Assembly: GCA_913056495.1 (NCBI GenBank)
Contig: CAJXMO010000003.1
Coordinates: 124,001-188,000 of the forward strand
DNA: 64,000 bases
DNA from: an uncultured Alteromonadaceae bacterium
Lineage (GTDB): Bacteria > Pseudomonadota > Gammaproteobacteria > Enterobacterales > Alteromonadaceae
Direction: 5' to 3'
Position numbers and translations under genes: made by a program. The notes below the pieces were generated by a model, which was not told the DNA's origin, made no database searches, and saw only the letters and a list, made by a program, of their open reading frames with translations. Positions 16,400 through 25,069 of the stretch are shown in pieces; within the stretch, counting starts at the first letter, position 1; each line of letters opens with the position of its first letter.

Positions 16400-17119
16400 A
16401 TGTATACCCGGTTATTTCAAGTATGGAAAGATACAAAGCATTTAAACCCAATTATTTGGCTGGGCGCGATGAGCCTTGTTCTGTTTAGTCAGTTTTCTGT
16501 TGCAGAGGAGCCCAGCAGTAATGCCATTTATGTTAGCGGACGGGCCGCCGTGGCTGCCGTACCAGACAAACTCAGCATGAATTTGTACATTGAAGAACAA
16601 AATCTAAGTGTTGCCAAAGCAAAACAAATTGTTGATGCTAAAACAGATCGATTATTGCAAAGCATTTTTCAGTTTGGTATTGACCAGGAAAATGTGCAGA
16701 GCTACCAGATTGAGATCCATCCTTATTACGAAAATACACCACAAAATTTAAATAAACAAAACGGGTTTATGGTGTCGCGCACATTCAAGATTACATTAGA
16801 AAATTGGGATAACTTTGATGCCTTGATAGACAAAGCACTCGGCCTGGGTGTTACCCGTGTGGGTCAGATCAGAACTGAGGTTTCAGACAGTTATTCGTTA
16901 TACCTGCTGGCATTGGAAAAAGCTGTAGAGCAGGCCAGAGCTAAAGCCCGTATTCTAGCTAAACAAGCGGATCGCAAACTCGGTAAAATTATTGAAATCA
17001 GAGAGCAGGGCGGCTATCAGTTTGTTGCACATGAAGCAATGAGTTTAAGTGCAAAGCGCAGTCAACCCGGCAGTCAGGATATTGAAGCCAGTGTTTCCGT
17101 CAGTTTTGAGCTTAAGTAA
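16400..17119 (+). CDS. Periplasmic SIMPL-domain protein (DUF541)
   Basis: From the ATG at 16400 this gives 239 residues. GGAG 8 bases before this ATG makes it a better start than the in-frame ATG at 16349. A signal peptide ends near SQFSVAEEP. The SIMPL/DUF541 domain follows, with IYVSGRAAVAAVPDKLSMNLYIEEQ, FKITLENWDNFDALIDKALGLGVTRV and ALEKAVEQARAKARILAKQADRKLGKI. Members such as YggE are periplasmic oligomers linked to oxidative stress, with no agreed biochemical function. It is divergent from rsmF and convergent with pheA. Confidence 0.85.
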   Translation: MYTRLFQVWKDTKHLNPIIWLGAMSLVLFSQFSVAEEPSSNAIYVSGRAAVAAVPDKLSMNLYIEEQNLSVAKAKQIVDAKTDRLLQSIFQFGIDQENVQSYQIEIHPYYENTPQNLNKQNGFMVSRTFKITLENWDNFDALIDKALGLGVTRVGQIRTEVSDSYSLYLLALEKAVEQARAKARILAKQADRKLGKIIEIREQGGYQFVAHEAMSLSAKRSQPGSQDIEASVSVSFELK

Positions 17120-17156
17120 ACAGGGGTTGATTAATTCTGATAAGTTCAGTTTTTAC

Positions 17157-17215
17157 TGTAGCTCGGCGTTTACGCCGTTGATTATCGCGGGCTAGTGGCG
17201 TGAGTGCGATCTACA
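17157..17215. repeat. REP-like intergenic palindrome
   Basis: The outer arms TGTAGCTCG (from 17157) and CGATCTACA (to 17215) pair with one mismatch. An inner GGCG-TTTA-CGCC hairpin lies at about 17164-17175. The shape resembles REP/RAYT substrate elements (5' GTAG), but the sequence differs from the GTCGGAT-type units in the first 3 kb. Only one copy was noticed in the window. Confidence 0.5.
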
Positions 17216-17235
17216 AGGTGTATTCAAACCTGAGT

Positions 17236-17275
17236 CAGGCCCATTTCATATAATTTGAGATGGGCCTGTGTTTTA
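17236..17275. terminator. Hairpin between SIMPL gene and pheA
   Basis: CAGGCCCAT (17236-17244) pairs with ATGGGCCTG (17260-17268), followed on the forward strand by TGTTTTAAACTTT. It is a reasonable terminator for the forward gene and less convincing for pheA, where the T-run is poor. Confidence 0.6.
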
Positions 17276-17289
17276 AACTTTAATTCGCG

Positions 17290-18456
17290 TTAAGAAAACT
17301 GCTGAGTCTGGCTGCTACGGTTTAAGTAGCAGCCAATTTCAGTAAAATCTGTTGTATTGGCTTTTAACTCTTTTATCGCAGCTTGCATGCTTTCGCTGGC
17401 AACATTTTCAAGTACATCAATATAGAACATCTCTTCCCAAGGACGACCTTTTATCGGGCGAGATTCTAATTTGCACATGTTAATGTGGTGCTTTTTAAAG
17501 ATCATCAGAGCATCAACTAAAGCGCCAGGTCGCTGGCCTACGGCAAGTACCAGTGAGGTTTTAGTTGCACACTGGAATGGCACATTGACTGCTTCGCGCG
17601 CGACAACAATAAAGCGGGTTTGGTTATCTTTTTGATTCGCGACATCAGCCTGAATTGAACTTAGGCCATAATGCTTACCTGCTTCTGCACTGCCCAATAC
17701 GGCAACGCTTGGATCGTTTAATTCTTTAACCACTTCGAGCGCTGATGAAGTACTGTCCATCACTTCCAGTTTGACGTCAGTCAATTCCGCCAGAAAATCA
17801 CTACATTGTGCGATAGGTTGGTGGTGTGCATAAATGGTTTTAATTTGGCTAGGATCGCTTTCACAAGCAACCAGAAGGTTATGTTTAACCGGTATATAAA
17901 GCTCATCAATAATCTTTAAGCGCGTGGTCTGAAGCAGATCATAAACTTCATTGATTGAACCCGAAGACGTATTTTCAATTGGCAAGACACCTAAGTCTGC
18001 CTTTTTATCTTCAACCGCGGCAAAGATGCCATTAAAGCTGTCGCAGCCTAAATCAATTAAACCACCATTTAAAGACGCCAGATATTTTTCTACGGCTGCA
18101 TGACTGTAACTGCCTTTGCTGCCTAAATAAGCAATCTTATATTCGGCATTTTTCATCCCAGGATTATCTAACTGCAACAAAAAGTCGTGCTGCAATTCGA
18201 CCGAATCTTCAATGATCTGGCGGTAGACTTGGTTGACATAATCGGGCTTTAATTTCAGTTTTTTGCCTTTTTCGGTCAAGTTTTGAAGCAACAGCGTTTC
18301 GCGGTAACTGTCGCGGATCGGTTTTTTCGTCTGTACCTTACTTTTCACTACCTGTAAACTCAGGTCTCGACGACGTGCCAACAGCTCTAACAGGGCTTCG
18401 TCGACTGCCGTAATATCTTTTCTAACTTGCTCTAAATCTATTTTATCCGTTGTCAT
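17290..18456 (-). CDS. pheA: Bifunctional chorismate mutase / prephenate dehydratase
   Basis: PheA converts chorismate to prephenate and then phenylpyruvate for phenylalanine synthesis. The 388 residues (E. coli 386) comprise an AroQ-type mutase (about 1-90; DLEQVRKDITAVDEALLELLARRRDLS). The dehydratase domain (about 105-285) has YLGSKGSYSHAAVEKYL and the family motif NQKDNQTRFIVVA. A C-terminal ACT domain carries KTSLVLAVGQRPGALVDAL and the phenylalanine-binding motif KLESRPIKGRPWEEMFYIDV. No Phe-rich leader peptide or attenuator was found upstream. Confidence 0.96.
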   Translation of the reverse strand: MTTDKIDLEQVRKDITAVDEALLELLARRRDLSLQVVKSKVQTKKPIRDSYRETLLLQNLTEKGKKLKLKPDYVNQVYRQIIEDSVELQHDFLLQLDNPGMKNAEYKIAYLGSKGSYSHAAVEKYLASLNGGLIDLGCDSFNGIFAAVEDKKADLGVLPIENTSSGSINEVYDLLQTTRLKIIDELYIPVKHNLLVACESDPSQIKTIYAHHQPIAQCSDFLAELTDVKLEVMDSTSSALEVVKELNDPSVAVLGSAEAGKHYGLSSIQADVANQKDNQTRFIVVAREAVNVPFQCATKTSLVLAVGQRPGALVDALMIFKKHHINMCKLESRPIKGRPWEEMFYIDVLENVASESMQAAIKELKANTTDFTEIGCYLNRSSQTQQFS

Positions 18457-18771
18457 TGGAGATCTCGTGGGTTGTTGAAACCCTTTTATTCGGGTGATTT
18501 AAGTTCAACTGACTTGTTTATGCCAACCAAACTTCAATTCTAACTTAAATTTGCTTAACTATATCGAAAAATCAGATAATTATAAATCGCTTAATGCTGT
18601 GAAGGCAAAGTATTCGATAGCTTAGATTGACCAAAATAGATTATTTGAAAGCTTTAAGTAAGAAATATCGTACAAAAAATTGGATATAACTTGAGTTTTG
18701 GTCCATATAATGTAATAAAGTTGAGTGAGTCCGACATGACTAAAACTCATTAGAGCTGGCACTGGCAATAT
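18457..18771. other. Divergent intergenic region pheA / GGDEF-EAL gene
   Basis: This AT-rich region must hold both promoters. I see no clear operator, attenuator or RNA gene in it. Confidence 0.35.
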
Positions 18772-21414
18772 ATGATTTACAATAATAAAACTAACAACCC
18801 ACATAATATTACCTACTTGGCACTTACGCTGATTCTGATTTTATTGTTTCTATTAGGCTTTTTGTTTAATCGAGCATTAGACACTTGGAGTAAATCAAGT
18901 AAAGCACAACTGACCGAACAACAGGTATCTAATTTAGAACGGGCTCAGTCACTATTTGAGTCTCGTTTTGAACAAACAATAAAAAGTTATTTATTAGAGC
19001 CTACTGACCCTGAGTTATTGCTGGAAAAACCTGCTTTTATTATGGTTTATGATGTTCAGACGGGTATCTGGCTTGAGAGATTTCGCACAATAGAAAACGT
19101 AATTGCCAATCAGTTACCAACTGAGTTTTCGAATAAAGTGAGTCAGTTCCTGAGTCAACAGAGTTCTTTGGTAAATGAAAACTGTTGCGGTTATACAAAT
19201 ATATCGACTGATAATTGGGTTCGCGTAGGCGTAACAGCGCTGCGCAATAAGCAATGGCTGGTTTATGGCGAATTGATCAATTTTGAACAGGACGTTATTA
19301 CTCAGGTACATAATGGTCCGGAAGCCAATCCGTTAATAGAAATACCTTCTAATACGATTTTGACCAATGATTTTCTGACCCCCTCTAATAAGATTCAAAT
19401 TGAGCTCAAATCTATTAGCCTTGCGCAGATTTATCAAAGACCGCTGTGGGTCGTATTCTTTGCAATTTTAGGACTGATTATTTTTACCTTTTTAATCGTT
19501 AATGTTGCAAGCCGACGAGACCCTAAAAGAGGATTAGAAAAGCTTAAAGAAGAGGTGGCTAAAATCAGACCCAATGAGTCTAAAGCCAACTTGATCTCAA
19601 CACCGGATAGTCAGGACACCGCTGAACTGGCAGAATCCATTAACCTGATGTTGGATGAGCTGTTTGCAGCGAAAGAATTTAACCGGGTTGTTTTAAATTC
19701 AATCGGTGATGCTGTTATTACAACTGATTTAGATGGCAATGTTACCTTTTGCAATGCGGCCACTTATAAAATTATACCACTTGACGAAGCTGATTTAATT
19801 GGTCAGCCACTGGAAGATATTTTACCCTTTGTTCATAGTAAAGATACCAGCAAGTTAAAAAAATACCTGTCTGATATGATTCGCAACGTGAATGCTCAAA
19901 CTGGCTCACGGCATACGCACGAGCTTAAGCGAAATCTTGAAATTCTCTATGTAGAAAAACATATTACTTTACTCAAAGACGCTAATCATAAAGCCGTTGG
20001 GACTGTGATGGTATTGCGGGATATGACACAGTCAGAGCGGCTTCGTAAAAAACTTAATTTTCAGGCTAGTTATGATGTCGTAACTAAGCTTTATAACCGG
20101 CTGAAGTTTGAAGAAATGCTAAATTTGGCGTTGCATACTTCGAAGGTTGAAAAGCGTGAACATATTTTATGTCAGATAGATTTAGACAGATTTAAACTCA
20201 TTAACGACAACGCAGGTCATGCTGCGGGCGATCAATTGCTATATGAAATTGGTTCCATCTTAAGATCTTTTCTTCGAAAAACGGATGTCTGTGCCAGAAT
20301 AGGCGGTGATGAATACGGTATTATTTTGTATGACGCTCAGCTTAAACACGGCATGGCAATCGTTGAGAAAATTAGAGAGCATATCAAAAGTTACCGGTTT
20401 ATCTGGGCTGGTAAGGTTTATACGATAGGCGCTAGCTTTGGCATTACAGAGATCACGCAAGATACTCATAATGGTGTCGAAGCCCGCCGTGAAGTAGACG
20501 CTGCCTGCTATCTTGCAAAAAGCAAGGGTCCCAATAATATTCAGGTTTTTGACAGTCAGAACGAATATTTAAACACTCATCATCAGGCACCTCAGTGGGC
20601 TGCTAAAATAAATGACGCTTTAGTGAACAATAAATTTGAACTCTTCTTTCAGCGGATTAATCCGACTGTGGGCACGAGTGAACGCGAGCATGTTGAAATT
20701 TTATTAAGAATGCAGGATGAAAACGGCATTTTATTACCACCGGGGCTGTTTTTACCGGCGGCAGAAAGGTTTAGGTTAACGAATAAAATTGACCGTTGGG
20801 TGATTAAGTCTGTATTTACTTGGTTATCTTCGCGCCAGACAATTTGGGATAATGTGACTCTATCAATTAATTTATCTGGTGAATCACTAAATGACGAAAA
20901 ACTTTACGATTATATTGTTGATTTACATCAGAAAGTCGGTTTTCCGAGTGAAGCTATTTGTTTTGAAGTGACTGAATCGGCAGCTGTTAATAATCTCGTG
21001 ATTGGCCGAGAATTAATTATCAAATTACAAGCTTATGGCTTTACGTTTGCGTTGGATGATTTTGGTAAAGGCTTCTCATCTTATAGTTATTTACAGAACT
21101 TACCAGCTGAGTACGTCAAAATTGATGGTGGATTTGTGAAAGAGATGATTGCGAATAAACGCGATCATGAAATTGTTCGTTCAATCCATCAAATCAGTAC
21201 AGTCATGGGTATGAAAACTATTGCTGAATATGTTGAAGATGACGAGATATTAGAAGCGTTACGCGAGATAGGTGTCGACTATGCGCAGGGGTTTGGCATA
21301 CAGAGACCGACTGAATTATCTGAATTTATGCCAATGGAAGAGTTGGTACTTTCGGCTAAACAGGCAAAAGTCAGTGATTGTGATAAGCAATCGACCGAAG
21401 GTGTAACTGAGTAA
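18772..21414 (+). CDS. Membrane PAS-GGDEF-EAL cyclic-di-GMP protein
   Basis: This 880-residue inner-membrane protein has TM1 at about 14-34 and TM2 at about 224-246, with a periplasmic domain between them. A HAMP-like linker, a PAS domain (about 300-410; VLNSIGDAVITTDLDGNVTFCNAAT), GGDEF (about 430-590) and EAL (about 615-865) follow. The cyclase signature is GGDEY, with an RKTD inhibitory site five residues before it. The EAL motif reads EIL, but the other expected phosphodiesterase residues are present: the N of INLSGESLND, the E of FEVTES, DDFGKG, the K of VKIDGG, the E of IAEYVE and the Q of YAQGFG. Either activity is possible. No strong ribosome-binding site is visible. It is convergent with another GGDEF gene. 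Confidence 0.88.
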   Translation: MIYNNKTNNPHNITYLALTLILILLFLLGFLFNRALDTWSKSSKAQLTEQQVSNLERAQSLFESRFEQTIKSYLLEPTDPELLLEKPAFIMVYDVQTGIWLERFRTIENVIANQLPTEFSNKVSQFLSQQSSLVNENCCGYTNISTDNWVRVGVTALRNKQWLVYGELINFEQDVITQVHNGPEANPLIEIPSNTILTNDFLTPSNKIQIELKSISLAQIYQRPLWVVFFAILGLIIFTFLIVNVASRRDPKRGLEKLKEEVAKIRPNESKANLISTPDSQDTAELAESINLMLDELFAAKEFNRVVLNSIGDAVITTDLDGNVTFCNAATYKIIPLDEADLIGQPLEDILPFVHSKDTSKLKKYLSDMIRNVNAQTGSRHTHELKRNLEILYVEKHITLLKDANHKAVGTVMVLRDMTQSERLRKKLNFQASYDVVTKLYNRLKFEEMLNLALHTSKVEKREHILCQIDLDRFKLINDNAGHAAGDQLLYEIGSILRSFLRKTDVCARIGGDEYGIILYDAQLKHGMAIVEKIREHIKSYRFIWAGKVYTIGASFGITEITQDTHNGVEARREVDAACYLAKSKGPNNIQVFDSQNEYLNTHHQAPQWAAKINDALVNNKFELFFQRINPTVGTSEREHVEILLRMQDENGILLPPGLFLPAAERFRLTNKIDRWVIKSVFTWLSSRQTIWDNVTLSINLSGESLNDEKLYDYIVDLHQKVGFPSEAICFEVTESAAVNNLVIGRELIIKLQAYGFTFALDDFGKGFSSYSYLQNLPAEYVKIDGGFVKEMIANKRDHEIVRSIHQISTVMGMKTIAEYVEDDEILEALREIGVDYAQGFGIQRPTELSEFMPMEELVLSAKQAKVSDCDKQSTEGVTE

Positions 21415-21489
21415 AGGATTTAGCGTTCGGTTATAACCAGAACAAAGTCAGAACAGATTAGCATAAACAGCCCTGACTTATGGCGAGTT

Positions 21490-23112
21490 TTAATCAGTTG
21501 TTGTCTGCCCGGCAATCCGGTATCTGTCGCGGCCCGTTTTTTTAGCCTGATAAAGCGCAGCATCAGCCTGATTCAGACACTCGTCCAAGTCGTTTTCGAG
21601 CAAACTGATACCAACACTTGCGGTAATATTGAAAGGGACTTGTTTATCGCTTTTGAGTGGCATGTTACGAATGCAGTCTAATAAACGCAGGGCAACCTGC
21701 TTAGCACCTTCAAGATCACAATCGAGCATCAAAATAACAAACTCCTCACCGCCAATTCTTGCAAAAATATCATGTTCACGGATCAGGTTATGATTCAAAG
21801 TATCAACAAATGACTTTAATGTTATATCACCGCTATGATGACCATATTTATCGTTAATCTTCTTAAAATGGTCCAGATCTATCATAAACAAACAACAAGG
21901 TAGGGATTTGCGCTGTGCCAGTTTGATAAGTTTATGGCCTTTTTCAAAAAACGCACGGCGGTTATAAATTTGGGTTAGGGGATCAGACGTTGCTTGCTGT
22001 TTAAGCTGATTATTCAAATCTTTAAGTCTTTGCTCGGCAAATTTCCGACGATTAATTTCCCGTCTGAGCGAGCTCGTCAAATATGCAAATCGCCAGGACA
22101 ATAAAGATAAAATCAAAATAATAAATAAGGTGACTGCGGTTAGATGAATCAGCCAGGATAAATCCTGTGTTTTACGTTGATATATCAGGCCGTCAATATT
22201 GTGATCGTCATCTGCCATGCCTAATTCCTGATAGGTGTTTGCAATTTGTTGCCAACGGCCCGGATTCATATGACCTATCGAGACTAAGTCAGGCATGGCA
22301 AGCTCTTTCAGTTTTTTTGCTTCAAACTTCAGATGCTCTAAAGATTTATTCGGTGCATATTTTTGGTGAATCAGCGCTACCGTTTCGTCGATGTGATTAA
22401 AAGCATACTGCCAGCCTTGCAGTGAAGCCTGAGTAAAATTTTCAACCAACTCAGGATGCTGTTCAGCATACTGCTGATTCGTAATGAGTACATCACTATA
22501 AAAATTAACACCATAATCCATGGGGGTTATCAAGGTATAGTCGATATTATTCTGTTCAAGTAAAAAAGGCTCATTTGACGCATAAGCATTGAGGACATCA
22601 ACTTTACCATTAATCAGGTCATCGACATTAAACTGAGACTTTATCATGTTAAGCTTAGACAACTCTATGCCTTCTTTTTTAAACAGAGCTAACAACTCTG
22701 CACTTTCGACCTGACTAATAATAGGTAAGTTTTTATTAATTAAGTCGTGAGGCCGATTTAGGTGTTTGTTTTTTAAGCTAATCCAGACCAGCGGGGAGGT
22801 TTGACTAATGGCGGCTAAAGCTACAACGGGTTTCTCTTGCATTTTGGCAATTACAATCCCCGAGCCGCTTATCGCAAACTCAACTTCCCGGTTAATAATT
22901 TTTTCGAGCGGAGTTTTCGTATTCTCTGTATTTTCAATTAAATTAACTTTGATGTTATAGGTTTGGTAAAAACCCTTTTCAATGGCCATGTAATAACCGG
23001 CAAACTGAAATTGGTGCTTCCAGCGTAATTGTAGATTGACTGTCTCTTGCCCGGCTGCTTCTATGCTAATTAGCAATAATAAGTAAGTCAGTGCTTTTGA
23101 AAACAAACTCAT
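21490..23112 (-). CDS. NMT1/THI5-like binding domain fused to GGDEF diguanylate cyclase
   Basis: This 540-residue protein has a signal peptide (about 1-21) and a periplasmic NMT1/THI5-like solute-binding domain (about 24-290) starting NLQLRWKHQFQFAGYYMAIEKGFY, a signature of pyrimidine-precursor or alkanesulfonate-type binding proteins. A transmembrane helix at about 317-338, a short coiled segment and a GGDEF domain (about 370-535) follow. The active site is GGEEF, with the RxxD inhibitory site as REHD. This layout makes c-di-GMP synthesis respond to a small periplasmic ligand. Ligand identity is unknown. It converges on the GGDEF-EAL gene with about 75 bp between stops. Confidence 0.85.
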   Translation of the reverse strand: MSLFSKALTYLLLLISIEAAGQETVNLQLRWKHQFQFAGYYMAIEKGFYQTYNIKVNLIENTENTKTPLEKIINREVEFAISGSGIVIAKMQEKPVVALAAISQTSPLVWISLKNKHLNRPHDLINKNLPIISQVESAELLALFKKEGIELSKLNMIKSQFNVDDLINGKVDVLNAYASNEPFLLEQNNIDYTLITPMDYGVNFYSDVLITNQQYAEQHPELVENFTQASLQGWQYAFNHIDETVALIHQKYAPNKSLEHLKFEAKKLKELAMPDLVSIGHMNPGRWQQIANTYQELGMADDDHNIDGLIYQRKTQDLSWLIHLTAVTLFIILILSLLSWRFAYLTSSLRREINRRKFAEQRLKDLNNQLKQQATSDPLTQIYNRRAFFEKGHKLIKLAQRKSLPCCLFMIDLDHFKKINDKYGHHSGDITLKSFVDTLNHNLIREHDIFARIGGEEFVILMLDCDLEGAKQVALRLLDCIRNMPLKSDKQVPFNITASVGISLLENDLDECLNQADAALYQAKKTGRDRYRIAGQTTTD

Positions 23113-23290
23113 ACTATGACCTTAACCTGCATTTAATTATATCCACTGATTTTTCTGGAGTTTATTTTCGAGTTTAAGAATAACATTAATTATAGTGTGG
23201 ATTTTTCTGCTGTGTAAAATTTATTCAACTAGAAAAATTGCCCGTCATCGAGGGTAATTTGGGGAACTTTTTTAAAGCGACCTATCTAAC

Positions 23291-23315
23291 AATTTGAGTC
23301 AAATTGGCTCAAATT
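23291..23315. promoter_or_regulatory. Inverted repeat upstream of the Gld-type ABC operon
   Basis: AATTTGAG at 23291-23298 and CTCAAATT at 23308-23315 are perfect inverted arms with a 9-bp spacer, 94 bp before the operon start and about 180 bp from the divergent GGDEF gene. A regulator site is plausible, but no protein can be assigned. Confidence 0.35.
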
Positions 23316-23408
23316 GTCATAGCTAAGCACCTGTAACTGTTATATGGTGTTATCAAAATTTGCATTTTATTGATTTATAAACAGTAGCCGAAGGAGAAAA
23401 GGTAACTG

Positions 23409-24332
23409 ATGATCCGGATAAAAAACCTAACAAAAAAATTTGATCAATTTGTTGCTGTCGATAATTTAGATTTAGAAATTCATTCAGGGGATATAGTCGG
23501 GTTTTTGGGCCCGAATGGCGCAGGAAAGTCCACGACAATGAAAATGCTAACTGGCTTTTTACAGCCTACCTCAGGTAGCATTGAAATCTGCGAGATGGAT
23601 GTCACCAAACAGGCGTTAAAAGTTAAACAGAAAATAGGATATTTACCTGAAGGAACACCTGCTTATGCTGATATGACAGTAGCACAATTTCTTCATTTTA
23701 TTGCTCAGGTACGAGGCTTGAAAGGCGAGTTAAAAAAACAAAGACTGCAAACCGTTGTCACTCAGGTACAACTCGCTGATGTTTTGGATAAACAAATTGA
23801 AAACTTATCAAAAGGCTTTAAACGCAGGGTCGGTTTAGCCCAGGCAATATTGCATGATCCCGAAGTCTTGATACTAGATGAACCGACAGATGGGTTAGAC
23901 CCCAATCAGAAACATCAGGTCAGACAACTGATTCAAAATCTATCAAAAGATAAAATTGTGATTATTTCAACGCATATTCTGGAAGAGGTCAGTGCGGTTT
24001 GTAATCGTGCTGTGATTATCGCTAAGGGCAAAAAGTTGTTTGATGATACACCGCAGGCACTCAAACAAAAATCGCCACTTAATAACGCCATCTCAATCGA
24101 ATTTGAAGGCAAAAAACCGGATACTTCGCAATTAAGACTGGCACCCGGGGTTATCGATATTATTGAATCCGGTCCGGATAAAGTGTCTATTGTCGGACAC
24201 CAGAGTTACGATAATTTGTTTCCACAAATATTTGATATTGTTCACCTTCAGGGTTGGCATGTAAAAGCGATTTATTCTGAAACCGGTCAGTTAGATGATG
24301 TATTCAGAAGCATGACAGAGGAAGTAGCCTGA
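23409..24332 (+). CDS. ABC transporter ATP-binding protein, GldA-like
   Basis: This 307-residue ATPase has Walker A GPNGAGKST at about 36-44, Q-loop region GYLPEGTPAY, signature LSKGFKRRVGLAQAI, Walker B VLILDEPTDGLD and switch histidine STHILEE. A C-terminal extension is typical of exporters of the CcmA/GldA type. It is first in a four-gene operon with the permease (1-bp overlap), a GldG-like protein and a DUF4340 protein. Bacteroidetes GldA/F/G act with gliding motility; in proteobacteria the same set is widespread and its substrate is undefined. GAAGGAGAAAAGG before the ATG is a strong ribosome-binding site. Confidence 0.88.
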   Translation: MIRIKNLTKKFDQFVAVDNLDLEIHSGDIVGFLGPNGAGKSTTMKMLTGFLQPTSGSIEICEMDVTKQALKVKQKIGYLPEGTPAYADMTVAQFLHFIAQVRGLKGELKKQRLQTVVTQVQLADVLDKQIENLSKGFKRRVGLAQAILHDPEVLILDEPTDGLDPNQKHQVRQLIQNLSKDKIVIISTHILEEVSAVCNRAVIIAKGKKLFDDTPQALKQKSPLNNAISIEFEGKKPDTSQLRLAPGVIDIIESGPDKVSIVGHQSYDNLFPQIFDIVHLQGWHVKAIYSETGQLDDVFRSMTEEVA

Positions 24333-25060
24333 TGACGAGTGTTATTTTTAAACGAGAATTTTCAAGCTTTTTTGCAACGCCCGTTGCCTATGTTTTTATT
24401 CTAATCTTTTTAATATTAAGCGGTGTTTTCACTTTTTATATCGGTAACTTTTATGAAAGAGGGCAAGCCGATTTAATGCCGTTTTTTAACTTTTTACCTT
24501 GGCTTTATCTGTTTTTGGTGCCCGCTATTGCAATGCGAACCTGGTCTGAGGAACGCAAAACCGGCACTATTGAGTTATTAATGACGTTACCCATCACAAC
24601 GACTCAGGCTTTGCTGGGCAAGTTTTTTGCAGCCTGGGCCGTCGTAGGTCTGTCGTTATTGTTAACGTTTCCGCTGTGGCTGACAGTTAACTATTTAGGT
24701 GAACCAGATAACGGCGTTATTGTCGCAGCTTATTTGGCTAGCTGGTTAATGGCCGGAGCTTTTTTAGCAATAGGCATCTGTATGTCGGCCTTTACAAAAA
24801 ACCAGGTAGTTGCCTTTATTTTGTCGGTGGTTGTATGTTTTTTATTTGTCCTCAGTGGCAGTGAAATTTTACTGTCAGCGCTGACCGAAATCCTTCCTGT
24901 TCTATTGATTGATACGATAGCATCATTTAGCTTCTTGAACCATTTTGAGGCTATGGCTAAAGGCGTACTCAGCGCCAAAGATATTGGCTACTTTATCATT
25001 TTGATGCTGGTCTGGCTAAGTGCCAGTTTTGTTGTAATAGAGCATAAAAAAGCAGTGTAG
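24332..25060 (+). CDS. ABC transporter permease, GldF/NosY-like
   Basis: This 242-residue integral membrane protein has about six hydrophobic segments and the ABC-2 family motif RTWSEERKTGTIELLMTLPITTTQALLGKF after the second one. The start codon overlaps the ATPase stop by one base, so translation is coupled. It is the membrane channel partner of the upstream ATPase. Nothing in the sequence identifies the cargo. Confidence 0.85.
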   Translation: MTSVIFKREFSSFFATPVAYVFILIFLILSGVFTFYIGNFYERGQADLMPFFNFLPWLYLFLVPAIAMRTWSEERKTGTIELLMTLPITTTQALLGKFFAAWAVVGLSLLLTFPLWLTVNYLGEPDNGVIVAAYLASWLMAGAFLAIGICMSAFTKNQVVAFILSVVVCFLFVLSGSEILLSALTEILPVLLIDTIASFSFLNHFEAMAKGVLSAKDIGYFIILMLVWLSASFVVIEHKKAV

Positions 25061-25069
25061 GAAATTAAA

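Noticed and set aside
18457..18771. Phe attenuator or leader peptide before pheA.
   Set aside because: No short frame rich in phenylalanine codons and no terminator/antiterminator pair could be found; only a small ACCC/GGGT hairpin is present.
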